Shown here piece after piece: positions 50,828 through 60,157 of a stretch of 64,000 nt of DNA. The DNA comes from G965216695 sp965216695 (GTDB lineage Bacteria; Pseudomonadota; Gammaproteobacteria; Pseudomonadales; Azotimanducaceae). Both the position numbers and the translations under genes were made by a program. The notes beneath the pieces are model-generated. The model saw nothing but the letters and a program-made list of their open reading frames with translations, did no database searches and was not told the DNA's origin. The DNA lies in the NCBI GenBank assembly GCA_965216695.1, contig OZ244212.1, positions 1,178,001-1,242,000 of the forward strand, given 5' to 3'. The stretch's first letter is position 1, and every line of letters starts with the position of its first letter.

Positions 50828-53800
50828 ATGTCCAGCCGTCCAACGCTGCTCGTCGCCAATCGCGGCGAAATCGCCGTTCGAATCCTCCGCACTGCCCGAA
50901 CGCTGGGCGTACCGACGATCGCTATCTATGCCGAGGACGACGCGCTAGCGCTGCACGTGCGTCACGCAGACCAGGCGGTTGCGCTGGCCGGTCGCGGCGC
51001 GGGCGCATATCTGGACCTCGAGCAGGTCGTGAACGTCGCCCGCGCAAACGGCGCTACGCTCGTGCACCCCGGTTACGGTTTTCTGAGCGAGAACCCGGAT
51101 TTCGCCGCCGCACTCGAACAGGCGGCTATCCCCTTCGTGGGTCCGAGCGCCGCAACGCTCCGCCTGTTCGGCGACAAAGTGGCCGCGCGGGCGCTCGCCG
51201 AGGCGTCGAACGTACCGGTAATACCCGGCACCAAGACCAACCTGTCCGTGACGCAGGCCGCGGTGTTCCTACGCGAACACGGCGCGATCATGCTGAAGGC
51301 AACCCACGGCGGCGGCGGCCGGGGCATGCGGGCGATCGACGCGGCGGATCAGCTGAGTGACGCGTTCGCTCGCTGTCAGTCCGAGGCGCGTGCGGCTTTC
51401 GGCAGTGAATCGTTGTTCGCCGAGAAACTGATCCAGAACCCGCGCCATGTAGAAGTGCAGATCGTGAGCGACGGCAAAACGCACGTGCACCTGGGTACCC
51501 GCGAGTGCAGCCTGCAGCGGCGGCACCAGAAACTGGTGGAGTTCGCGCCCGCCAATCTGCCCGCCGAGGTCAGCGCACAACTCGCCGAGAATGCGCTGGC
51601 GTTGGCGCGCGCCGCCGATTACACCGGGATAGGCACTGTAGAGTTTCTGGTGGCCGGCAGCGATTACTATTTTATTGAGACCAATCCGCGCATTCAGGTT
51701 GAGCATACGGTAACGGAGATGATCACGGGCGTTGACCTGGTTGCCGTTCAACTGGGGATTGCGGCCGGCAGAACCGTCGATCAGCTGGGCGTGATCGGCG
51801 CTGGCCAACGGGGTGCGGCAGTGCAGGTTCGTGTGAACATGGAGACCATGCTGCCGGATGGCGCGGTACGACCCGGCGGCGGCTCATTGGGCGCCTTTGA
51901 AACCCCGGCCGGACCCGGGATACGTGTCGATACGTTCGGGTACACCGGTTATCAGACATCACCGGCTTACGATTCACTGCTGGCAAAGGTGATCGCTCAC
52001 GGCCGGGATTATCCGCAGGCATTGTCGCGCGCGTATCAGGCACTCACAGAGTTTCGTATTCATGGCGCAGACACCAACATAACGTTTCTGCAGAACCTGC
52101 TGACGCATCCGGACGTGGTAGCCGGCAACGCAACCACCGGCACCATCGACGCGCACTATGAGCAGCTTCTCGCACCCCGCGAACATGCAGAGCGGTTTTA
52201 TGCCGACGCATCTACTAGCAGCAGTACTACACCGGCGCCAGGCGCATCGCTTGCCGGCGCGCGAATCGACGAGAGCGACCCGCTCGCAGTACTCGCACAC
52301 GGCAAAACCACGGAACTACCCACGGACGCTGGACCCGTCAACGTGGACACGCCGGACGGCCATCAGTGGTTGCTCGCGCCCATGCAGGGCACGATCGTAA
52401 CCGTCGAAGTCGAATCCGGCGCGCAGGTGTATGAGGGCCAGGCTCTGGTGATCATGGATGCGATGAAGATGGAGCACGAAGTGCACGCGCCGGTGAGCGG
52501 CCGGGTGCACACCATCGCTGTCAACGAACGCGACGCCGTGTTTGCAGACCATCCGATGATTCTGATCGAGCAGGGCGACGTGGACGCGGACGGCGTGCTC
52601 GCGGCCGAGACGGTTGACCTGGATCATGTTCGCGACGACCTGGCCGAGGTGTTCGCTCGCCACGACGAAGGCCTGGACGCGAACCGCCCAGACGCCGTAG
52701 CCCGACGCCGAAAAACGGGCCACCGCACCGCACGGGAAAACGTGGCGCAACTGGTGGACGACGGCTCGTTCGTGGAATACGGCCCGCTCGTGCTCGCAGC
52801 CCAGCGCCGACGTCGAAGCGAGGAGGAACTGCGCGAAAAAACCCCCGCCGACGGTCTTGTGGCCGGGGTGGGCACGATCAACGGCAACCTGTTTCCGCCG
52901 GACAAGGCTCGCGCGGCGGTGATGTCCTATGACTACACCGTTCTGGCCGGGACGCAGGGCGGGCAGAATCACCGCAAGAAGGATCGGCTGTTCGAGATAG
53001 CCGAACACTCGCGCCTGCCCGTAGTGTTTTTTACTGAAGGCGGCGGCGGCCGGCCCGGCGATACCGATGGCATCGGCGGATCGGGCCTGGACTGTTGGGC
53101 GTTCAACTATTTCGGGCGCTTGAGCGGCCTGGTACCTCTGGTGGGCATTACGTCCGGTCGTTGCTTCGCCGGCAACGCGGCGTTGTTGGGCTGTTGCGAC
53201 GTTGTAATCGCAACAAAAGGTTCAAACATCGGCATGGGCGGGCCCGCAATGATCGAGGGCGGCGGACTAGGTGTATTCCGCCCCGAAGAGGTCGGTCCAA
53301 TGTCTGTGCAGGTGGCGAACGGCGTAGTGGACGTTCCGGTGGACGACTATCCAGAGGCCGTAGAGGTTGCCAAAAAGTACCTCAGCTACTTCCAGGGCCC
53401 GATTGATGCCTGGGACGCCGCAGACCAGCGGCAGTTGCGTTTTGCGATTCCAGAGAATCGCCTGCGCGTGTACGACATTCGCACAGTGATCGAAACCCTT
53501 GCCGATACAGGTTCCGTGCTGGAGCTGCGCCGGAACTTCGGCGTGGGCATGCTTACGGCGTTGGCCCGGATCGAAGGACGTCCTCTCGGGATTATTGCCA
53601 ACAACCCAACACATCTTTCGGGTGCGATCGACAGCGATGGCGCGGACAAGGCCACGCGTTTCATGCAGTTGTGCGACGCGTTCGACATACCGCTGCTGTT
53701 TCTGTGCGATACGCCGGGCATCATGGTGGGGCCAGAGATCGAGAAAACGGGCCTTGTGCGCCACGCCGCCCGGATGTTCGTAACCAGCGCGAGCCTTAGC

Positions 53801-54184
53801 GTGCCGTTTTTCACGATCGTGCTGCGCAAGGGCTACGGCCTGGGCGCGCAGGCGATGGCCGGCGGGAGTTTTAAAGCACCGTTTTTCACCGTTGCGTGGC
53901 CAACGGGCGAGTTTGGCGGCATGGGTTTGGAAGGTGCCGTCAAGCTCGGCTACCGCAACGAGCTGGCCGCTATCGACGACCCCGACGAACGCCGTCAGAA
54001 GTACGAAGAGATGGTCGCCCGCATGTATCACCACGGACGCGCGGTCAGCAGCGCTTCCTATTTCGAGATAGACGACGTGATCGATCCCGCCGACTCACGC
54101 ACGTGGATCAACGCAGCGCTCGAATCGGCGCCGCAACCGTTGCCGCGTTCCGGCAAGAAACGTCCGTGTATTGATACCTGGTGA
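50828..54184 (+). CDS. Single-chain biotin-dependent acyl-CoA carboxylase
   Basis: A 1118-residue multi-domain carboxylase. Residues 1-450 are biotin carboxylase (LLVANRGEIAVRI, ATP-grasp loop GGGGRG at 161-166). A linker/BT-like region follows, then a biotin carrier domain with biotinyl Lys547 in DAMKMEH. Residues about 610-1118 are a carboxyltransferase (LAGTQGGQN, ITSGRCFAGNAALLGC, GRNFG-like motif replaced by LRRNFGVGM, GLGAQAMAGG). The fused order resembles the long-chain acyl-CoA carboxylase (LCC) group, so propionyl-, acetyl- or longer acyl-CoA may be used. The ATG at 50828 follows GGGAGA; a longer upstream frame overlaps the divergent gene and is not used. Confidence 0.9.
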   Translation: MSSRPTLLVANRGEIAVRILRTARTLGVPTIAIYAEDDALALHVRHADQAVALAGRGAGAYLDLEQVVNVARANGATLVHPGYGFLSENPDFAAALEQAAIPFVGPSAATLRLFGDKVAARALAEASNVPVIPGTKTNLSVTQAAVFLREHGAIMLKATHGGGGRGMRAIDAADQLSDAFARCQSEARAAFGSESLFAEKLIQNPRHVEVQIVSDGKTHVHLGTRECSLQRRHQKLVEFAPANLPAEVSAQLAENALALARAADYTGIGTVEFLVAGSDYYFIETNPRIQVEHTVTEMITGVDLVAVQLGIAAGRTVDQLGVIGAGQRGAAVQVRVNMETMLPDGAVRPGGGSLGAFETPAGPGIRVDTFGYTGYQTSPAYDSLLAKVIAHGRDYPQALSRAYQALTEFRIHGADTNITFLQNLLTHPDVVAGNATTGTIDAHYEQLLAPREHAERFYADASTSSSTTPAPGASLAGARIDESDPLAVLAHGKTTELPTDAGPVNVDTPDGHQWLLAPMQGTIVTVEVESGAQVYEGQALVIMDAMKMEHEVHAPVSGRVHTIAVNERDAVFADHPMILIEQGDVDADGVLAAETVDLDHVRDDLAEVFARHDEGLDANRPDAVARRRKTGHRTARENVAQLVDDGSFVEYGPLVLAAQRRRRSEEELREKTPADGLVAGVGTINGNLFPPDKARAAVMSYDYTVLAGTQGGQNHRKKDRLFEIAEHSRLPVVFFTEGGGGRPGDTDGIGGSGLDCWAFNYFGRLSGLVPLVGITSGRCFAGNAALLGCCDVVIATKGSNIGMGGPAMIEGGGLGVFRPEEVGPMSVQVANGVVDVPVDDYPEAVEVAKKYLSYFQGPIDAWDAADQRQLRFAIPENRLRVYDIRTVIETLADTGSVLELRRNFGVGMLTALARIEGRPLGIIANNPTHLSGAIDSDGADKATRFMQLCDAFDIPLLFLCDTPGIMVGPEIEKTGLVRHAARMFVTSASLSVPFFTIVLRKGYGLGAQAMAGGSFKAPFFTVAWPTGEFGGMGLEGAVKLGYRNELAAIDDPDERRQKYEEMVARMYHHGRAVSSASYFEIDDVIDPADSRTWINAALESAPQPLPRSGKKRPCIDTW

Positions 54185-54260
54185 AGCCCGCGCCGCGCAC
54201 ATCGGTTAACCGCAATCCGCACGCGCCGAGGTTGTGGCACACTGGACAGCCGGGGAAAGA

Positions 54261-55340
54261 ATGACAAGCAAGGGGGCAACCAAAGTGATCGATCCTGCAA
54301 AAACCTTCGCGCTGGCACAGGGTTCACTGATCAACCGCGAGCAGACGTGGCAGCAATATCTTCCGGAAGCCAACGACTGGCAACACACATTGACGCTGCT
54401 GACGGTACCGCTGATTGTCGTCTGCGGTGTACTCGCCTACGTATTGGGACTGGTGTTTGGCGGCGGTATGTTCGGCATCCGGCCAACGCTCCTGTCAACA
54501 CTCGGCGGGATGGTCTTCGCGGTTGTTGCGGCGTGCATCGTCGCGTTCATCGTCGCCAAACTCGGCGGTATCTTCGGTGGCAAGAGTGACTTCGCGCTCA
54601 GCCTGGCCGCAACGACTCTGGCGTTCGTACCCGGCTACCTCGGTCAGGTAGCCAACGCAATCCCATGGATCGGCCCGCTGCTTGGGCTCGCCTTATTCAT
54701 CTATGCGTTGGTGCTTTTGTGGCGGATTCTACCGATGTACCTCGACATACCCGCCGACAAACGCGTTGTTCACTACGTGGGTTCGCTGGTAGCGAGCTTC
54801 ATCGTGCTGGCACTGTTGTCCATGCTGCTGGGAGGGCTCTTCGGCACCGGCGAGCGGTCCGTGTCCATGCCAAGCGAAACGTCGTCGGAGTCCCGCGGCG
54901 AATCCGGCATGTTCGGCGGCATCATGCGCCAGGCGGAAATTATGGCCGCGGCCGAGGAAGACCGCTACGACCCACCGTCAGACGGCGAAGTAGACAAATC
55001 GCAGGTTCAGTCGTTAGTGAAGGTTGCGAAACGCAGCAAGGAGATTCTGGCCGAAAAGGCAGAACGGATGAAAGAGCTGAGCGAGCGCGCGGAACGCAAC
55101 GAAGACATCTCGTTCAACGACCTCTCCACCATGATGCGCGGGGGTACCGAACTGATGGGCATGAACACCGTGGAGATGGAACTCGTAAAGTCCGCCGGCG
55201 GCAACTGGGCCGAGCACCAGTGGGTGAAGCAGTCACTGCGCACCGCATGGATGCAGCAGGAAGGCAGCCCGGCGATCGAACACAACTTTCGCCTTTACAC
55301 GAAATACGAAGAAGAACTGAGCGATCTGATTGCACGGTAG
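54261..55340 (+). CDS. Yip1-like membrane protein
   Basis: About 359 aa. The N-terminal half has five to six helices with YLPE-type entry, FGGGMFGIRPTLLST and FVPGYLGQV segments, matching Yip1-domain proteins. The C-terminal 150 residues are a charged helical cytoplasmic domain with possible coiled coil (KRSKEILAEKAERMKELSER). I use the ATG at 54261 over a GTG at 54234. Function unknown. Confidence 0.7.
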   Translation: MTSKGATKVIDPAKTFALAQGSLINREQTWQQYLPEANDWQHTLTLLTVPLIVVCGVLAYVLGLVFGGGMFGIRPTLLSTLGGMVFAVVAACIVAFIVAKLGGIFGGKSDFALSLAATTLAFVPGYLGQVANAIPWIGPLLGLALFIYALVLLWRILPMYLDIPADKRVVHYVGSLVASFIVLALLSMLLGGLFGTGERSVSMPSETSSESRGESGMFGGIMRQAEIMAAAEEDRYDPPSDGEVDKSQVQSLVKVAKRSKEILAEKAERMKELSERAERNEDISFNDLSTMMRGGTELMGMNTVEMELVKSAGGNWAEHQWVKQSLRTAWMQQEGSPAIEHNFRLYTKYEEELSDLIAR

Positions 55341-55349
55341 CCCACTCGC

Positions 55350-56978
55350 TTAGCATTCGGCGTATGCCTCCTGGCACGCAATAGGGCAGATCATGAGTTG
55401 CAGCCGCGGATCCTGCTGAATTGCCGCGGCCGCTTCCGGTGTGCTGATCGACTTCATCGCTTGCTGAAAGGCATCGAGACTCGCCTTTTCCTCGCACGTA
55501 CACGCGCACTTATCCATCTGGTCCGCCATGGATCGCCGTTCCTTGCGCACTGGCGCTTTCTTCCTGCGCTGTGCAACGGCGGGCAGCTCGTGTTCCGCAC
55601 GCTTCTCGTCCACACGTCCGAGCCATAGCAGCCGTTTTTCGCCGCTGGCAATACCGCGCACCCACGCACGCGGGCCGTCTCCGACAAGCCCGCCAAATTC
55701 CGCCGAATCCGTAAAGTACTGCACCCACTCAAACTCGCCGTTCGTGTCGAATCGAACAACGTGAATTCCCCGCTTGGTTGTCCCCGCCAGCAGATACCCG
55801 CCGGGAACCGGCAGCAGGTCTCGCCAGGTAGAACCAAGCGCGGTCGCCACTGGCTGCAGGTGCATCCGTCGCTCGATCGCTCCACTTGCAGACATGCGAA
55901 TGACATAATAACCATCTACCGGAGGTTCTTCGTGCTTACCTTCCGGGCGACGAACCAGCGCAAGCGCGCCATCAGGCAACGCTCGGACGATGGGTGTACT
56001 GTTGGGCGATCGAGCCATAACAAGCGATTGATCCAACGCGAGTTCGAGTGTGGTCCGTTGCTGCAGCGCCGTCAGTTCCTCACCCTCCCGCATCGCCTGA
56101 GCTACGCCTACGTCCTGCGGTTTTGCCATACCCGTCCAAATCAGGCTCCGCTCGAGTGCGCTGGACACCGAAAACTGGGAGGCGCTCGGGTTGGTCAGCA
56201 CAAGGAGCGTTTCACTCCCCACGTCGGCACGTACCGTCGTGTTCCCCACTTTGCGTTCGATGGGCGTATCGAGCTCAGACTGCAGGCCCTTGGCGCCCTC
56301 TCCGGTAATCAGGAGCCCCACGACAATGCCGAGTCCGCCGTCGGGTTTGATCAGCCAACCGCTCGGACGGATCTGGGCGTCGGGGCGCGCCAACAACGCT
56401 TCACCGAGCAAGCGCCCTGTGGGCGCGAACTTCCGCCAACGCAGATTGATCGGCCCTTTGTGGCCTCCCCGCACGGCCGTCGTGGTATCGATTAGAAATA
56501 GATTGCCGTCCGCAGACGGCACCGCAGTCAGCGGGTGCGGCTGCGTCGGTAGGCCAGGAATCGCGTGCCGGGATTCCGCCCCACCCGTCGCGAGCGACAC
56601 AACCTGCAGCTCCGGTGCTTCGCCCTCCGGTCTGGCGATTGCGAAGAGCGCATCATGACCACGCCGCAGCGCGTACTGATAGCTCGATTCCGGCAGCGGA
56701 ACCGGTCGCAGTTTCGCAACGCCATCGTCCGCAATCTGAGCGACAAACAGTCGACTCGGCCAGTTCTCCAGGTTTCCGCCGAATTGCTCGCGCGACGGAT
56801 ACGTTTCGAAAAGCAACCGCAATCGCCCGTCATACGCATCGTAGTCAATGAAACGTACACCCCAGTTCGGATCCGGGCGGTCGATAACCTGATCACCCTC
56901 CGCGTATGCGGTCGGGGTGCCGAGCAAACTGAAAATCGACAAACAGGCCAAGAGGCGGATACAGAAACGCGGAAGCAT
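55350..56978 (-). CDS. Exported beta-propeller-like protein with Cys-rich tail
   Basis: About 542 aa from the ATG at 56978, which begins the signal peptide MLPRFCIRLLACLSIFSLLG. The body has repeated short beta-strand units suggesting a propeller. The last 60 residues contain CACTCEEK and end in ICPIACQEAYAEC, six or more Cys that could form disulphides or bind metal. No family is recognised. It ends 10 bases from the convergent Yip1-like gene. Confidence 0.6.
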   Translation of the reverse strand: MLPRFCIRLLACLSIFSLLGTPTAYAEGDQVIDRPDPNWGVRFIDYDAYDGRLRLLFETYPSREQFGGNLENWPSRLFVAQIADDGVAKLRPVPLPESSYQYALRRGHDALFAIARPEGEAPELQVVSLATGGAESRHAIPGLPTQPHPLTAVPSADGNLFLIDTTTAVRGGHKGPINLRWRKFAPTGRLLGEALLARPDAQIRPSGWLIKPDGGLGIVVGLLITGEGAKGLQSELDTPIERKVGNTTVRADVGSETLLVLTNPSASQFSVSSALERSLIWTGMAKPQDVGVAQAMREGEELTALQQRTTLELALDQSLVMARSPNSTPIVRALPDGALALVRRPEGKHEEPPVDGYYVIRMSASGAIERRMHLQPVATALGSTWRDLLPVPGGYLLAGTTKRGIHVVRFDTNGEFEWVQYFTDSAEFGGLVGDGPRAWVRGIASGEKRLLWLGRVDEKRAEHELPAVAQRRKKAPVRKERRSMADQMDKCACTCEEKASLDAFQQAMKSISTPEAAAAIQQDPRLQLMICPIACQEAYAEC

Positions 56979-57117
56979 GGGTGCACAACTATGAAATTTG
57001 TATCCGGGCATTGTCCGATCTGGAGCGAAGTGCCGCAACGTTCAACGTGTGTGCCCTCGGGTGTAGGATATTCCAGGATTCTCGGACCGGGTAGAACGGA
57101 CGGGGCGGTACCGGAAC

Positions 57118-57912
57118 ATGGAGCAACGCATGCGCAACGACTACGACCACCTGTTGCTGAGCTTGAACGAGCGTGTGCTCACCGTGAGTCTCAATCGCCC
57201 GGAGGCGCTCAATGCGGTGAACGAAGCCCTGCACTCCGACCTGGCTCGCGTGTTCTATGACATAGCCCTACGCGAGGATGTGGACGTTGTAGTGCTCACC
57301 GGCGCGGGGCGCGCGTTTTCCGCCGGCGGCGACCTCGCGATGATGGAGCGGATGCTCAACAACCCGCAGCGCTACCAACAGGGGAATATCGAAGGCAAAC
57401 GTATCGTCTATTCGCTGCTTGAGCTCGAAAAGCCGATCATCTGCAAACTGAACGGCGATGCCGTTGGCCTGGGTGCAACGCTTGCGTTGCTGTGCGACGT
57501 GATCCTGGCCGCCGATCACGCCCGCATCGCCGACCCGCACGTACGCGTGGGATTGGTGGCCGGAGATGGCGGCGCGTTGATCTGGCCACAGTTGCTCGGC
57601 TACGCTCGCGCGAAGGAGTTTCTAATGAACGGCACATTTCTCTCCGCAGATCAGGCGGTGTCACTGGGGTTGATAAACCATGTGTATTCTGCGACGGACC
57701 TCGACGCCGAGGTTACGCAACTCGCCCGCCGCTGGGCGGATGGACCAATAAACGCCATCGCCTGGACCAAAACCGTCGTAAACCAGGGCTTGAAACGCGC
57801 GATGCACGACGTAATGGACGCCGGTATGGCGTACGAAGCCTTGTCTATGTACGACGACGCCCACCGGGAGGCCGTAGCGCGGATGCGGCGAAACGCACAG
57901 GAGGACTTATGA
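57118..57912 (+). CDS. Enoyl-CoA hydratase/isomerase family protein
   Basis: A 264-residue crotonase-fold protein. Oxyanion-hole segments are GRAFSAGGDLAMM and NGDAVGLGATLALLCDVILA; HVRVGLVAGDGG occupies the later active-site loop. The catalytic-Glu positions are altered (VAGDGG), so activity is uncertain. First gene of a five-gene cluster, coupled to the next by an ATGA overlap. Confidence 0.87.
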   Translation: MEQRMRNDYDHLLLSLNERVLTVSLNRPEALNAVNEALHSDLARVFYDIALREDVDVVVLTGAGRAFSAGGDLAMMERMLNNPQRYQQGNIEGKRIVYSLLELEKPIICKLNGDAVGLGATLALLCDVILAADHARIADPHVRVGLVAGDGGALIWPQLLGYARAKEFLMNGTFLSADQAVSLGLINHVYSATDLDAEVTQLARRWADGPINAIAWTKTVVNQGLKRAMHDVMDAGMAYEALSMYDDAHREAVARMRRNAQEDL

Positions 57913-58799
57913 CGAACCCGCTGAATGAACTGCCGCACAATGCGCGCGTGGAATCGAACAGTGACCGCGGCGGCCTGAACGTGCACATACCCCCAAGCCA
58001 TTTAGTCGTGTCACCCGTTTGGCACCTCGGCGATTTTCGAGTTCAGTTCGCCGGCGTACCGGCGGGCGAATCGTTGCACGTGGATACATCGTCCGGACGC
58101 GTTTTCCTGAAAGTAATCTGCGGGCGCACGGATGGCGGCGGACACGCGGCATTTCCTGCAGTAGACACGGTAGCCACTACAGAACTACGTGATCCCACGG
58201 TAACAGCCGTGGACGACACTGTGCTGTGTATCGTTACCGAAACCGAATCGGCACCGGCACAAATCACGCACATGGATGCGTTGAGGATGCAGGGGCCTTT
58301 TGCGGAACAGCTGGGTTGGCAAACCTTCGCCGACAAGTTCGCCGGAGTCACCGATCTCTTCGACGGCCTGGAAGCGCACATGGTGCCTGGGTTTCATCTG
58401 CTGGATGACGACGGCGACGAAATCGCCTACGTGCACTTCTGGACAACCGGTAAAGGCGTGGACGTTTCCACCCACAACCACGGGCAGGACCCGTCGGACC
58501 TCGCGCCCGCGTTCGCTGAAGTTCACCTTGTACTGCGCAATGGCACTGGCGGCGGCGGCATGTATCAGTGCGACGCACCAGGCGCGGACCAACGTCAGAG
58601 AACCGTGATTCAAGCCGGCGAAGAACACGGGCCCTTCTTCTACTACGACCCCGACACCGGCGTGCCGCGCCGGCGCCCCAATGGTGCTGTCGAGTATCCA
58701 TGGCACGGCTGGCAGGGTGGAACCGACGATCGTCCCGATCAGGCCTACGACCTGGTCGCGGCGTTCGAGATCAGTCCCGAATACGCACGGGTTACCTAA
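57909..58799 (+). CDS. Cupin-fold protein of unknown substrate
   Basis: A 296-residue protein with a metal-site pattern HNHG followed by AEVHLVLRNGTGGGGMY, as in cupin-like domains; AUDH-type cupins are a possible match from memory. The N-terminus lacks a signal peptide. Coupled to the enoyl-CoA hydratase and about 3 bases before the Rieske gene. Isomerisation, dehydration or dioxygenation of the cluster's substrate are candidates. Confidence 0.7.
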   Translation: MTNPLNELPHNARVESNSDRGGLNVHIPPSHLVVSPVWHLGDFRVQFAGVPAGESLHVDTSSGRVFLKVICGRTDGGGHAAFPAVDTVATTELRDPTVTAVDDTVLCIVTETESAPAQITHMDALRMQGPFAEQLGWQTFADKFAGVTDLFDGLEAHMVPGFHLLDDDGDEIAYVHFWTTGKGVDVSTHNHGQDPSDLAPAFAEVHLVLRNGTGGGGMYQCDAPGADQRQRTVIQAGEEHGPFFYYDPDTGVPRRRPNGAVEYPWHGWQGGTDDRPDQAYDLVAAFEISPEYARVT

Positions 58800-58801
58800 C
58801 G

Positions 58802-60157
58802 TTGTCCGGGCAACCGAACGCGGCACCCGGGAGCGCACGCGCGCCGGGCGCGAGCGCCAAGGACGTGGTACGGGCCGAGAATGACGGCGCGCCGGCAGTA
58901 TTCTTGGACGACAGCTATCGCTTTCTTGGCGATGACGATGTGCCGTATCACCGTTATACAGACGCGGATTTCTACGAGCGGGAGATTCGTACTGTGTGGG
59001 CCAACACCTGGCAATGGGCATGTCGGGAAGAGCACCTCCGCAATCCCGGCGACTACTACGTATACGACGTGGGCCCCCACTCCGTCATCATCGTGCGGCA
59101 GCAGGACGCCAGTATTCGCGCCTATACAAACTCGTGCCCCCATCGCGGCATGCAATTCGCCGAATCGGGTTCTTCCGGCCGAGGCAAACAGTTTCTACGT
59201 TGTCCGTTTCACGGCATGAGCTGGCACCTCGACGGCTCGCTCCGTGAGATTCCGTGCCGTTGGGATTTTCCGCACGTCGCCGATGACACCTTCGGGCTGG
59301 ACGCCGTTGCGTGCGATACCTGGGGTGGGTTCGTTTTCGTGCATTTAGGAGCGAGCCCGCCAGCGCTCGCGGACTATCTCGAAGTCTTGCCCGACCATTT
59401 CGAATCCGTGCCACTCGACTCCCGCTACGTGAGCATGCACACACAGAAGGTATTGCCGGGTAATTGGAAGATGTGTCTGGAAGCGTTCATCGAGGCTTTT
59501 CACGTAACCACTACGCATCCCGAGGGCGCGAAGTTCACCGCGGACGCCAACGCAAATTATGATTTCTACGGCCGTCATGTCAGCCGCTTCATTCACTCGT
59601 TGGGCATCGCGAGTCCCTTGCTCGGCCGTACCTACTCCGAGGCCGAAGTGGTAGCGGCCATGGGTTACGCCGCAGACGACCTGCCCGAGGGAGCTAGCGC
59701 TCGCCAGTACGTGGCCGACCGCATGCGCGAGGACTTCAGCGGCAGTCTTGGTATCGATTTGTCCAACGCGAGCAACATGGAGATTCTGGACTCCATCCAG
59801 TACTTCCTCTTTCCGAACGCGTTCTTCTTTCCCGGGATTCTGTTGCGCATGGTGTACCGGTTTCGCCCCCTCACCGTAGACACGTGCATACACGAGATAT
59901 TGTGGCTGGACCCGTGCCCGGACAACCAGCCTCACCCCGAACCCGCCACACCGATACTGCTGGCCGAGAACGACTCCTACCAGAGCGTGCCTGGATTCGA
60001 CTTCGCCCTCGTATTCGACCAGGACACCGACAACCTGCGAGATCAGCGCGCCGGTGTGAAAGCCTCACGTAAGGGTGCACAGACGCTCGGCAACTACCAG
60101 GAGTCCCGCATCCGCCACTTTCACACCACGCTGGATGAATACCTCAACGGTGAGTGA
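58802..60157 (+). CDS. Rieske ring-hydroxylating oxygenase, alpha subunit
   Basis: About 451 aa. The [2Fe-2S] Rieske site is CPHRGMQF and CPFHGMSWH. The catalytic iron site is EAFIEAFHVTTTH, with the E/D-x2-H-x4-H pattern. No beta subunit or ferredoxin reductase is adjacent, so electron donors come from elsewhere. The start is uncertain: TTG 58802 or GTG 58865 are the in-frame options. A longer frame from 58568 runs through the cupin gene and is not used. Substrate might be aromatic or an N-methyl/steroid compound. Confidence 0.87.
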   Translation: MSGQPNAAPGSARAPGASAKDVVRAENDGAPAVFLDDSYRFLGDDDVPYHRYTDADFYEREIRTVWANTWQWACREEHLRNPGDYYVYDVGPHSVIIVRQQDASIRAYTNSCPHRGMQFAESGSSGRGKQFLRCPFHGMSWHLDGSLREIPCRWDFPHVADDTFGLDAVACDTWGGFVFVHLGASPPALADYLEVLPDHFESVPLDSRYVSMHTQKVLPGNWKMCLEAFIEAFHVTTTHPEGAKFTADANANYDFYGRHVSRFIHSLGIASPLLGRTYSEAEVVAAMGYAADDLPEGASARQYVADRMREDFSGSLGIDLSNASNMEILDSIQYFLFPNAFFFPGILLRMVYRFRPLTVDTCIHEILWLDPCPDNQPHPEPATPILLAENDSYQSVPGFDFALVFDQDTDNLRDQRAGVKASRKGAQTLGNYQESRIRHFHTTLDEYLNGE

